Positions 57,660 through 64,000 of a stretch of 64,000 nucleotides of DNA are shown in pieces; the first letter of the stretch is position 1, and each line of letters starts with the position of its first letter. Under the pieces are notes generated by a model that saw only the letters and a program-made list of their open reading frames with translations, searched no databases and was not told the DNA's origin. The position numbers were made by a program, and so were the translations under genes. The stretch is taken from NCBI GenBank assembly GCA_015258065.1, contig JABZIZ010000007.1, positions 1 through 64,000 of the forward strand, written 5' to 3'. This DNA is from Lachnospiraceae bacterium (lineage in GTDB: Bacteria > Bacillota > Clostridia > Lachnospirales > Lachnospiraceae).

Positions 57660-58241
57660 TTAAAAGCCCACTTTCCCCGTTTCTTTCTGATTCACGACAT
57701 AGTAAGCCACCTTTTCCTCCGGCTTTAAATAAACCTGTAAGGAACGAATCTCCGTCTGGGCATAACCTTTCTTCTGCAGGTCTTCATATACCCTCGTTTC
57801 AATATCGCTCATTCTGACTTCACAGTCTCCGTATTGCAGGAAAAATTCTTTCTTCGCCGCCGCACGCATCGCCTGTCCTGCCAGGTTTCTTCCGACGTTC
57901 TGTGCGGTTTTGGCTGCTATGCGAGACTGTTTTCTGACTGCCTTGGCCGCAGGAGCCGCAGCCTTTTTTACTCCCTCCAGGTAGGGAGAAGCCACATGCA
58001 AGGCCTTGTCCTTCGCTGCCTGAAGAGCGGGAGTTGCCGTGTCTTTGGCTGCCTGAAAGGCAGGAGTCGCCGCATCTTTTGCCGCCTGAAGGGCGGGAGC
58101 GGCTGCTTCCTTTGCTGCCTGAAGCGCCGGAGTGGCTGCTTCCCTGACCGTATGGACCGCCGTTTTCATATAAGGAGTCGCCTTATTGGAAACGTCTTCT
58201 ACAAATTCCTTAATTCTATCACCAGCTTCACTGCTTCCCAT
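57660..58241 (-). CDS. DUF6465 protein with an 11-residue helical repeat
   Basis: The 193-residue protein ends in a DUF6465 domain (about 128-193: EFFLQYGDCEVRMSDIETRV, then SLQVYLKPEEKVAYYVVN). The middle (about 33-88) is a run of 11-mers such as KDAATPALQAA, encoded by 33-bp units at about 57990-58150. These would form amphipathic helices like LEA or apolipoprotein repeats. Its function is unknown. ATG at 58241 follows GAGGGGAGAAG; an in-frame TTG 22 codons upstream is weaker. Confidence 0.8.
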   Translation of the reverse strand: MGSSEAGDRIKEFVEDVSNKATPYMKTAVHTVREAATPALQAAKEAAAPALQAAKDAATPAFQAAKDTATPALQAAKDKALHVASPYLEGVKKAAAPAAKAVRKQSRIAAKTAQNVGRNLAGQAMRAAAKKEFFLQYGDCEVRMSDIETRVYEDLQKKGYAQTEIRSLQVYLKPEEKVAYYVVNQKETGKVGF

Positions 58242-58321
58242 CTCTCTTCTCCCCTCTTCGCCGACACCTGGGCGGTTCTTGCCCGGATTGAAATCTCTTT
58301 GGTTCAATCAAATCTCTTTGT

Positions 58322-59017
58322 TTAGATTTCGTTGTTTTCCTCTCCGTAAGTGATCACATGTGTGGTGAATTCCAGCCCCGGCATGCAGGCGGCCATATCC
58401 TTACGGATCCTCTCGAGTGCTTCCAGCCTCATTTCTACCGAGGTGTTTGCATTTCCCTGAATAATGAAGATGGCGTTCTTCGTGTGGTCGTCAAATTTGT
58501 AATTCTCTCCGTCACGCACATCAATCCAAGCCATGATGCCTTTTTTATCCTTATAGACATAGTCCGTCTCTGCTACGAATTTTTCCGGAGCCAGGATCGG
58601 ATAAAACACATCCTCCTTCTTACTGACGGTGAAACAGATTTCCTCGTCTATTTTATCGAAATCGTGTCCGCCGATCGCCAGGAAGGAGCGGAGCGTTTCC
58701 ACATTATAAATATCTACAATGCTGTTGATGTTTGGCAAAGAACCACGGCGCTTCACATTTTGAATCAGCGCAATGGCGGTCGGCGGGTTTTTCTTGGCAC
58801 TGCGTCCGACTGCTGTAATGGAATCCCGGTATCCCTGGTTCACCGGATGTTTGGCTGCTTCCTCAACGTCACAACCGAGGGCCCATTCTTCCATCTTCTT
58901 TCTTTCATCCAGAAAAGCATCCGTCAGCTTCGCTGCGGGATCTACATTTTTGGCCAGTGCCAGAACGATGCTTTTCTTTCCCAAATCCGCAATGCTCTTA
59001 TCGACAATAATCTTCAT
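58322..59017 (-). CDS. B3/4-domain protein, copy 1
   Basis: The 231-residue protein has the B3/4 domain of the phenylalanyl-tRNA synthetase beta chain as a free-standing unit: TAIALIQNVKRRGSLPNINS, IVDIYNVETLRSFLAIGGHD and NAIFIIQGNANTSVEMRLEA. Free B3/4 proteins may edit mischarged tRNA or bind amino acids, but none is proven in this group. ATG at 59017 follows GGGGGAAAC. The related gene at 59068 is 50 nt upstream in the same direction. Confidence 0.85.
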   Translation of the reverse strand: MKIIVDKSIADLGKKSIVLALAKNVDPAAKLTDAFLDERKKMEEWALGCDVEEAAKHPVNQGYRDSITAVGRSAKKNPPTAIALIQNVKRRGSLPNINSIVDIYNVETLRSFLAIGGHDFDKIDEEICFTVSKKEDVFYPILAPEKFVAETDYVYKDKKGIMAWIDVRDGENYKFDDHTKNAIFIIQGNANTSVEMRLEALERIRKDMAACMPGLEFTTHVITYGEENNEI

Positions 59018-59067
59018 GTTTCCCCCTGTTCTTCCCCTTTGCCCGACCACGACTCCCGCAAGATCCC

Positions 59068-59793
59068 TTATTCTTCCAGATCCGCTTCTCTATGGTTGAT
59101 GTCAATGATTTGCTTCTGCATGACCTTCGCCCCGACATAGCGGGAAAGCAGCTCTGCCAGCTCATCCACTGCCGTCTGCAGTTCGTTTACACGATCCTTT
59201 TCGATGCACTCCATCGCAATAAATTCTCTGGTCGTTTCGTCCGTGACCTCGGTGCGCTTTCCATCTCTCCAGTTCCAGCATCTGCAGATCACGCCGGCCT
59301 GATCATAATAGGCAATTTCTCCGGGAAGCGGCGGTTCCATTTTATCGGACCCGATCGGGAAGAATTCCTCTCCTCCCTTCATCACGCCCAGATGAAGATC
59401 TCCCTCAATGGCATCCAGATTTTCCGCGCCGATCGGAAACGCATACTTGAGTGAGATGGCATTGGTGATGTCCACCGTCGGCGCAATCGTACCGACCGGC
59501 GTTTCCTTCAGCACCCGCTTCAGAAGTGCCTCCAGTGAACACCTTGCGCCCTTCTTGGTCGGAAATTTGGAATATGCTTCTCTCCAGGCCTTTACCACCT
59601 CATTTTCGGAAATCGGCTCATTCGGGACAAATCGTTTGGCATCTTCATTGGCCTCTTTTAAAATGGATTCAATTTCCTTGCTTCTTGCCGCATCCAGGAC
59701 GGCAGCTTCCTGTACTTCCTTCACGCTCAGGATCGCGATGCTCGCCTCCGGAAAAATCTTCCAAAATTCTTCATCTGTCACAAACTTCTTCAT
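59068..59793 (-). CDS. B3/4-domain protein, copy 2
   Basis: The 241-residue paralogue shares the B3/4 fold: ARCSLEALLKRVLKETPVGT, APTVDITNAISLKYAFPIGA, EGDLHLGVMKGGEEFFPIGS and AYYDQAGVICRCWNWRDGKR. It is nearer the common B3/4 pattern (PxVDxxNxxSLKxxFPIG) than copy 1. ATG at 59793 has GGAGG 7 nt upstream. The two genes probably arose by duplication and form one transcription unit. Roles in tRNA quality control are inference only. Confidence 0.87.
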   Translation of the reverse strand: MKKFVTDEEFWKIFPEASIAILSVKEVQEAAVLDAARSKEIESILKEANEDAKRFVPNEPISENEVVKAWREAYSKFPTKKGARCSLEALLKRVLKETPVGTIAPTVDITNAISLKYAFPIGAENLDAIEGDLHLGVMKGGEEFFPIGSDKMEPPLPGEIAYYDQAGVICRCWNWRDGKRTEVTDETTREFIAMECIEKDRVNELQTAVDELAELLSRYVGAKVMQKQIIDINHREADLEE

Positions 59794-59810
59794 GTCGTGT
59801 CCTCCATTCT

Positions 59811-60293
59811 TCATTCGTTCTCATCCGGCCGCAGAAGGTGCAGGCCTTTTTCATATCGAACATGGGAATCATCCGTCACCACCTTGTATGCACGGACGGA
59901 AAACAACTTTTCCTGTTCCGCGGAAGAGGCAGGCTCCGGATCAAGCACTTCCAGAACAATATAGAGGTATTGCACCTCTGAAATCGGGATCTTCCTGGTA
60001 ATCCGACGTGCTCCAAACTTCCTTTGCACCGCTTTGAAATAGGAGTCCCGATCCGTCCCTTCCTGTCTGCATCTTTTAAGGTCGTGGTTCGTCTTTTCCA
60101 GAAACGCCTCTCCTTCGTTCACTGCACGGTAATAAGAATCCATGCGAAGCTGCAAAATCCTGCTCCTCTTGTCATCCGCCCTGGCTCCTACCACACAAAG
60201 AACAGAAAAGCAGGTTAAACACAGCGTCAGAATCACCAGCATAATCGATGCCGTCCCGATATGCAGATGGTACCCGTAAGAAGATTGATTCAT
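59811..60293 (-). CDS. Small single-pass protein of a pilin-like cluster
   Basis: The 160-residue protein has one N-terminal membrane helix (about 14-37, ASIMLVILTLCLTCFSVLCV) and a mostly soluble outside part with SEVQYLYIVLEVLDPE. It resembles minor pseudopilins in size and topology but has no G-x4-E cleavage motif. It ends 17 nt before the B3/4 gene and has its own promoter upstream. Function unknown; association with the GspF cluster is by position. Confidence 0.65.
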   Translation of the reverse strand: MNQSSYGYHLHIGTASIMLVILTLCLTCFSVLCVVGARADDKRSRILQLRMDSYYRAVNEGEAFLEKTNHDLKRCRQEGTDRDSYFKAVQRKFGARRITRKIPISEVQYLYIVLEVLDPEPASSAEQEKLFSVRAYKVVTDDSHVRYEKGLHLLRPDENE

Positions 60294-60323
60294 TTCAATA
60301 TTCCAAAGTTTACATGTATGTAC

Positions 60324-60352
60324 AGCATAAGTTCCACCCCTTCCCTTGTCAA
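60324..60352 (-). promoter_or_regulatory. Strong sigma-A promoter before the small membrane protein gene
   Basis: Minus-strand TTGACA (60347-60352), 17 nt, then TATGCT (60324-60329). The -35 overlaps the TGA stop of the previous gene. It gives separate transcription of the gene at 60293 and the B3/4 pair. Confidence 0.75.
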
Positions 60353-60849
60353 GGAAGATATTTCCTGAGAACCAGCTTCTCCAGAATCCTACGATGCGCC
60401 TGATCAGGGCGATTTTTCTGAACTTTGATCTCTCCGATCAGAAACTCTCCCCTTCTTCTCACCACCAGAGTGACGCAGAAAAGCGCTTCTTTTTGAGGAG
60501 ATAATCGCCCCTTTTCATCATAATAATAAATCCAACCTTGCTTTGCGGAAGGCGGGCGCCCTGCTCCTGCCATGCACGGATCAAAAGCTGCCGTGTACGG
60601 GTGAAAAGGCAGGTCCTCACCTCCTGTCATGCACCTGTTCAAAAGCTCCGGATTCCCCTCCGAAGCGTAAAAGCTCTCCGCTGCTTTCTGTGCCAGCATG
60701 AGTGCCTGTGTCCGGTCGGACGTTCCCTGCGAAATCCGGTATGCTCCTGCAAAAACACGCACATAAATCGTCGCGGACAGAGCAAAAAAGAGGATCACCA
60801 AAATCAGCTCCATCAGGATCAGTGAAGTTTTCGAATGTCCCTCCCTCAT
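60349..60849 (-). CDS. Prepilin-like membrane protein
   Basis: The 166-residue protein has an early hydrophobic helix in TSLILMELILVILFFALSA (about 8-26) that includes a Glu, like type IV prepilins, which need that Glu at position 5. The remainder is soluble, with RTQALMLAQKAAESFYA matching the helical stalk of minor pilins. ATG at 60849 (MREGHSK) gives a short positively charged leader. It follows the DUF4860-like gene by 7 nt. I would call it a pseudopilin candidate, not a proven one. Confidence 0.7.
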   Translation of the reverse strand: MREGHSKTSLILMELILVILFFALSATIYVRVFAGAYRISQGTSDRTQALMLAQKAAESFYASEGNPELLNRCMTGGEDLPFHPYTAAFDPCMAGAGRPPSAKQGWIYYYDEKGRLSPQKEALFCVTLVVRRRGEFLIGEIKVQKNRPDQAHRRILEKLVLRKYLP

Positions 60850-60856
60850 TTCGTTT

Positions 60857-61351
60857 CTACCTCGCATGCCTTGAGATGATGAGGGAAATCTCTTCCCCGT
60901 CCCGTGTCCATACGCACAGGTTGACATGGCCTTCCCGTATCTCCCTGATCTGTAATTCCTTTAATTCCAGAATCTTCTTTCCCGCATCTGCGCTCATCTT
61001 CTCCCCCGTCCTCGCAAAAAGTTCCATCAAAAACCCGTCCTTGGTATAGAGATAGGTGGTATAACCCGTTCCCTGATTGGTCTGTAAAAGAAGGAGCGCC
61101 TCCCGTTTGTCGATTCTTCCGCTTCGAATACAGCCCTGCTCATCGGCAGCCTGAAGCTTCTCCGTCAGATAGGCGCTGATCGTTCGCCTTTCATCATTCT
61201 GATTCATCCTCTTTGTATTCTTTTGATACACCGAAGCGCTCAAAGCGATCAGCAGGAGGGTGCAGGTGCCAAAAACCAGCAGCAACGTATAAGCAAAGAT
61301 CGTATCGATATGAGACATCTTCTTTCGTTGTTCGATCCCCGATTGCTTCAT
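60857..61351 (-). CDS. DUF4860-like single-pass protein
   Basis: The 164-residue protein has one membrane helix (about 15-42: DTIFAYTLLLVFGTCTLLLI) and a soluble part with TISAYLTEKLQAADEQGCIR and INLCVW-like HVNLCVWTRDGEEISLII. From memory this layout matches DUF4860, found next to GspF genes in Lachnospiraceae. The ATG overlaps the preceding stop as ATGA. It is likely a minor pilin-like partner; function is unknown. Confidence 0.7.
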   Translation of the reverse strand: MKQSGIEQRKKMSHIDTIFAYTLLLVFGTCTLLLIALSASVYQKNTKRMNQNDERRTISAYLTEKLQAADEQGCIRSGRIDKREALLLLQTNQGTGYTTYLYTKDGFLMELFARTGEKMSADAGKKILELKELQIREIREGHVNLCVWTRDGEEISLIISRHAR

Positions 61352-61701
61352 TGGTTTTTCTTCCTTGATTTTTCCAAAACCGTTACATCCGGGTAGAGAT
61401 TGGATGCCAGAGGCTGATAATCCACATAAAAAAAAGATTCGTCATACGTCAGTCCATATCTCTTTTTCAAGTAGTCGAGACTGGGCGGGTACATGCCTTC
61501 TAACGCATAGCACTGTGCAATGTCCTTCTGCAGTGCGCGGATCAGACTCTTTTTCTGCTCCTGTCTGGTATACGTTTGAAACTGATATAGCGCCATCCAA
61601 AAGGCAAGCAGCAGAATCAGCCAGAGTGCCAAGTCTAAAAGATGGCAAAAAACTTCTCCTGCACGGTTCTCATTCTTTTTTCCAAACGAAATTCGATCCA
61701 T
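61348..61701 (-). CDS. Small membrane protein between GspF and the DUF4860-like gene
   Basis: The 117-residue protein has one hydrophobic helix (about 22-44, LLDLALWLILLLAFWMALYQF in outline) and a soluble tail. ALQKDIAQCYALEGMYPPS and DYLKKRYGLTYD resemble prepilin stalk and loop sequences. ATG at 61701 has AGGAAAG upstream, 7 nt after the GspF stop. It overlaps the next gene by ATGA. Likely part of the same envelope machine. Confidence 0.72.
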   Translation of the reverse strand: MDRISFGKKNENRAGEVFCHLLDLALWLILLLAFWMALYQFQTYTRQEQKKSLIRALQKDIAQCYALEGMYPPSLDYLKKRYGLTYDESFFYVDYQPLASNLYPDVTVLEKSRKKNQ

Positions 61702-61708
61702 TTCTTTC

Positions 61709-62767
61709 CTATCCGATTGCCGACATGATTCCCATTAAAGGCAAGAGAACAGACAGCAGAATCATCCCTACAATCAGGGAGAGCAGGATGATCAGCGTCG
61801 GTTCTAAAAACGATATCCAGTGATAAATCTTTCGTCCCGTCTCCTTGTCGTATTGCAGAGCGATCTGCGACAGGGCGGCGTCCATGGAGCCGGACTGAAA
61901 TCCTGCCAAAAGAAGGCGGGTATAAAGGAGGGAAAAAACCTCTGTTTTCTTCAAGGCATCCGGGAAATTGTCGCCTTCTTGCAGGTAACGTTTACATCCT
62001 GCGATTTTCTCCTGCATCTTTTTGTTTTCCACTAAGGTATTCACCATTTCCAGCGCACGAAAGGTGTCCATCCCGCTGGAGAGCATGAGCGCCATGCCCT
62101 CTGCAAATCTTCCTGTTGCAATTTGCATGGCCAGGTTCCTTGTCGGTATGAATTTTTCCGCATGCCGAAGCAAAAAATGGTGACCGGACTGCGTTTTTAC
62201 CAAAAAAAGCAGAAAGAGATTGGCGGCTCCCAGCCCCAGAATACAAAAGAGAAAAAATCTTCCGGAACGGGACCCGAAATGCATCAGGGAAGCGGAAAAC
62301 GCATTCATCTCGGTGCCAAGAGAAGCAAAGACTTCTCCAAAGATGGGCAGCACCCTGGTGATTAACACCACAATAACCACAAACATCAAAAAGATCATGA
62401 GAAGAGGGTAACTCAGAGCCTCGGAAATGGTCTCTCTGAAGTCATCCTGCCTCGTATAATACCGGGTCAACTCATCCAGAACCGTATCCAGACTGCCGGC
62501 TTCTTCTCCCACCTCCACCATGTGACAGTAATAATCCGGAAACACTTGGCTGGCCTCCAGGGCGGTGTGCAGCCTTTCCCCGCGGGAGAGGACCTCCTTC
62601 ATCCGCAGAAGGAGTTTTTTCCCCTCGCCGCTCTGCGTATCCTCAAACAGAATGTTCACCCCTTCGTAAGGAGAGATGCCGCTTTTTAGAAGCATCGCCA
62701 TCTGCATGCTGAACATGGCCAGCTCATGATCCGAAAGGATCCTTCCCCTGCCTTTTCTTCTTCTCAT
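61709..62767 (-). CDS. GspF/PilC-family inner-membrane platform protein
   Basis: The 352-residue protein has two T2SF domains. Domain 1 includes FSMQMAMLLKSGISPYEGV, MVEVGEEAGSLDTVLDEL and a hydrophobic stretch at about 118-140; domain 2 includes FAEGMALMLSSGMDTFRALE, LLLAGFQSGSMDAALSQIAL and two hydrophobic stretches, one ending at the C-terminus. It would be the platform of a type II secretion or type IV pilus machine. The matching GspE-type ATPase and prepilin peptidase genes are not in the window. ATG at 62767 follows GAGGATGAGC. Confidence 0.92.
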   Translation of the reverse strand: MRRRKGRGRILSDHELAMFSMQMAMLLKSGISPYEGVNILFEDTQSGEGKKLLLRMKEVLSRGERLHTALEASQVFPDYYCHMVEVGEEAGSLDTVLDELTRYYTRQDDFRETISEALSYPLLMIFLMFVVIVVLITRVLPIFGEVFASLGTEMNAFSASLMHFGSRSGRFFLFCILGLGAANLFLLFLVKTQSGHHFLLRHAEKFIPTRNLAMQIATGRFAEGMALMLSSGMDTFRALEMVNTLVENKKMQEKIAGCKRYLQEGDNFPDALKKTEVFSLLYTRLLLAGFQSGSMDAALSQIALQYDKETGRKIYHWISFLEPTLIILLSLIVGMILLSVLLPLMGIMSAIG

Positions 62768-62783
62768 TGTGCTTGCTCATCCT

Positions 62784-63752
62784 CTAATAAATGTATTTCA
62801 GCTTATAGTTGTCACCGTCTCCGATAAAGCGTTTGAGCTCCGCTTCACCGGAAGAAGCGGCAAAGGTGGGATCCATCAGCTCCCAGTTTACTCCGTCAAA
62901 GCGGATGACGCCGTTGACCCATCCGATGTTATCGACATAGGAACTGATCCAGGCATGATAGGCTTCTCCGGCAAATCCCACCTCCATTCTGGTGGGAATT
63001 TTCTGTGACCGCAGCATGGCTGTCATCAAAGAGGAATAATCCAGACAGATGCCCGTCCTGCTCTTCAAGGTCTCATCGGGATCGGGTAAGTATCCTGCCT
63101 GTACTTCTTCCGCCTTCTTTTCGTCGTAAGAGACCGTCTGGATGATGTAATTGTAGACATTGGATACCACATCCAAATCCGTATTGGCCGGTCTTGCCAG
63201 CTTTTTTGCCTGTTCCACACAGAGACTCTTCTGATCAAAATGCACATACTGATTCGGGACCAAAAAGGGAAGAAAAGCGTCCTTCAGCTTCACCTGCTCT
63301 TCTCCGGAGAGAACCATGGCATATTGGTTTTTGTCGATGTTTTCATAAATCCCGAAAAGGTAATTTCCATCTCCTGCAGAAAGCGGAAAGACCTCTTTTT
63401 TTCCGTTTCCCAAAAGATCATAGGTGTAGGTCACCTCGTCTCTTCCTGTAATTTGCAGCTTTACCTTTTTGTTCTGTCCCGTATAGGCTGCGATTACATA
63501 CCCCTCCTCCGCATTCGAATCATCGATTCTGGCATCCTGATTCGAAAAGCCCCTTTTCCCTTCCTCTTTCGGTTCGATACAGAAGGGCGTGTTGTCCCGC
63601 TTTCCCTTTCCCCCAGGAAGCGACCACTTCTTCTTCGCAGAGTCCTCTTTTGCACAAGAGATGAAAAAAAAGAGCATACACAGCAGGCAGGCGGATAAAA
63701 TCATCCTCCTTTTTCTGTGTATCCTCTTTTGGATTTCCCTTTGCATCGTCAT
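62784..63752 (-). CDS. Transglutaminase-like lipoprotein
   Basis: The 322-residue protein has a lipoprotein signal at the N-terminus: RRMILSACLLCMLFFFISCAK, with the lipid-anchored Cys at about position 33. A transglutaminase core is at about 215-300: SRTGICLDYSSLMTAML with the nucleophilic Cys, AYHAWISSY with the His, and WELMDPTFA with the Asp. It could cross-link or cleave cell-surface proteins. The gene ends 16 nt before gspF and is probably in its operon. Confidence 0.9.
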   Translation of the reverse strand: MTMQREIQKRIHRKRRMILSACLLCMLFFFISCAKEDSAKKKWSLPGGKGKRDNTPFCIEPKEEGKRGFSNQDARIDDSNAEEGYVIAAYTGQNKKVKLQITGRDEVTYTYDLLGNGKKEVFPLSAGDGNYLFGIYENIDKNQYAMVLSGEEQVKLKDAFLPFLVPNQYVHFDQKSLCVEQAKKLARPANTDLDVVSNVYNYIIQTVSYDEKKAEEVQAGYLPDPDETLKSRTGICLDYSSLMTAMLRSQKIPTRMEVGFAGEAYHAWISSYVDNIGWVNGVIRFDGVNWELMDPTFAASSGEAELKRFIGDGDNYKLKYIY

Positions 63753-63847
63753 GATTCCGGACCCCTTTTGTAGTATATCGGGTATCCTTTGTGAAATCTG
63801 AATCCGGTAAACGTCTCGATGCGCCTAAGAAAAGAATCCGGTTCTTT

Positions 63848-64000
63848 TATGCGCTCTGCTTCTGCCCCCCTGTATAAAGCTGATAATACCTGCCCTGCAT
63901 CCGCATCAGTTCCTCATGGGTGCCTCTTTCGATGATCCTGCCCTGCTCCATGACCAGAATGCAGTCTGCATTGCGTACCGTGGAAAGACGATGTGCGATC
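63848..64000 (-). CDS. C-terminal end of an ABC exporter ATPase
   Basis: The final 50 codons of a gene that continues past the window edge. IAHRLSTVRNADCILVMEQG and RIIERGTHEELMRMQGRYYQ give the H-loop and end of the ATP-binding domain of an ABC exporter with fused membrane domain (MsbA/LmrA type). The substrate cannot be told. It precedes the lipoprotein gene by about 95 nt with no strong terminator. Confidence 0.92.

Noticed and set aside
63829..63850. Terminator of the ABC exporter
   Set aside because: Only a weak AAGAA/TTCTT pairing is visible after the stop, too poor to call.

Overview
The window looks like a stretch of a Lachnospiraceae-type (Clostridia, Firmicutes) chromosome. The reasons are a Gram-positive PolC replicase, MrnC, a non-mevalonate isoprenoid pathway (dxr, ispF, ispG), pyruvate phosphate dikinase, an XpaC/TelA pair, and the orders dgt-dnaG-rpoD-trmK and pyrH-frr-uppS-cdsA-dxr-rseP-ispG-polC. 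No species is claimed. Nearly every gene lies on the minus strand. The exceptions are one chemoreceptor gene and a phage-derived fragment. I found no rRNA, tRNA, insertion sequence or CRISPR array.

Layout from low to high coordinates. 1-1.6 kb: the 5' part of yaaA, a small phage tail-gene remnant, and a RelB/RelE toxin-antitoxin pair with a visible promoter and operator. 1.7-10.4 kb: an EF-G-like GTPase, then phosphohexomutase, guanine deaminase, a hotdog thioesterase, a C69 dipeptidase and a zinc-ribbon membrane protein. 10.5-20.4 kb: three chemoreceptors, each behind a sigma-28-like promoter, with PPDK and a glycerophosphodiesterase between them. 20.6-30.3 kb: a secreted-type hypothetical, an ABC-F ATPase, a PHP phosphoesterase, an ABC permease/ATPase pair with a pseudouridine synthase, then MrnC and CysS. 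30.5-38.2 kb: IspF, an AlaX editing protein, a decayed acetyltransferase, a CarD regulator, an acetyltransferase, a ROK kinase, and the TelA and XpaC proteins. 38.3-57.6 kb: a long minus-strand housekeeping block read dgt, dnaG, rpoD, trmK, polysaccharide deacetylase, bactofilin, pyrH, frr, uppS, cdsA, dxr, rseP, ispG, polC. It joins replication, transcription, translation recycling and envelope lipid synthesis. 57.6-64 kb: a DUF6465 protein, two B3/4-domain paralogues, a GspF-centred set of small membrane proteins, a transglutaminase lipoprotein and the end of an ABC exporter.

The most striking property is recurrent expansion of short tandem repeats. Some arrays sit at gene junctions: 27 bp at 5.7 kb, 23 bp x 7 at 9.2 kb, 41 bp at 27.5 kb and 28 bp x 4 at 30.4 kb. 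Others lie inside genes: alaX-like 24 bp, telA-like 33 bp, deacetylase 18 bp, rpoD 15 bp and DUF6465 33 bp. At 27.5 kb each extra copy keeps an overlapping start/stop, giving a possible chain of 15-codon mini-ORFs between the two ABC genes. The primary sigma factor carries a long Lys/Glu/Ala repeat tail. A separate 290-bp cluster of very long perfect palindromes lies between dgt and dnaG.
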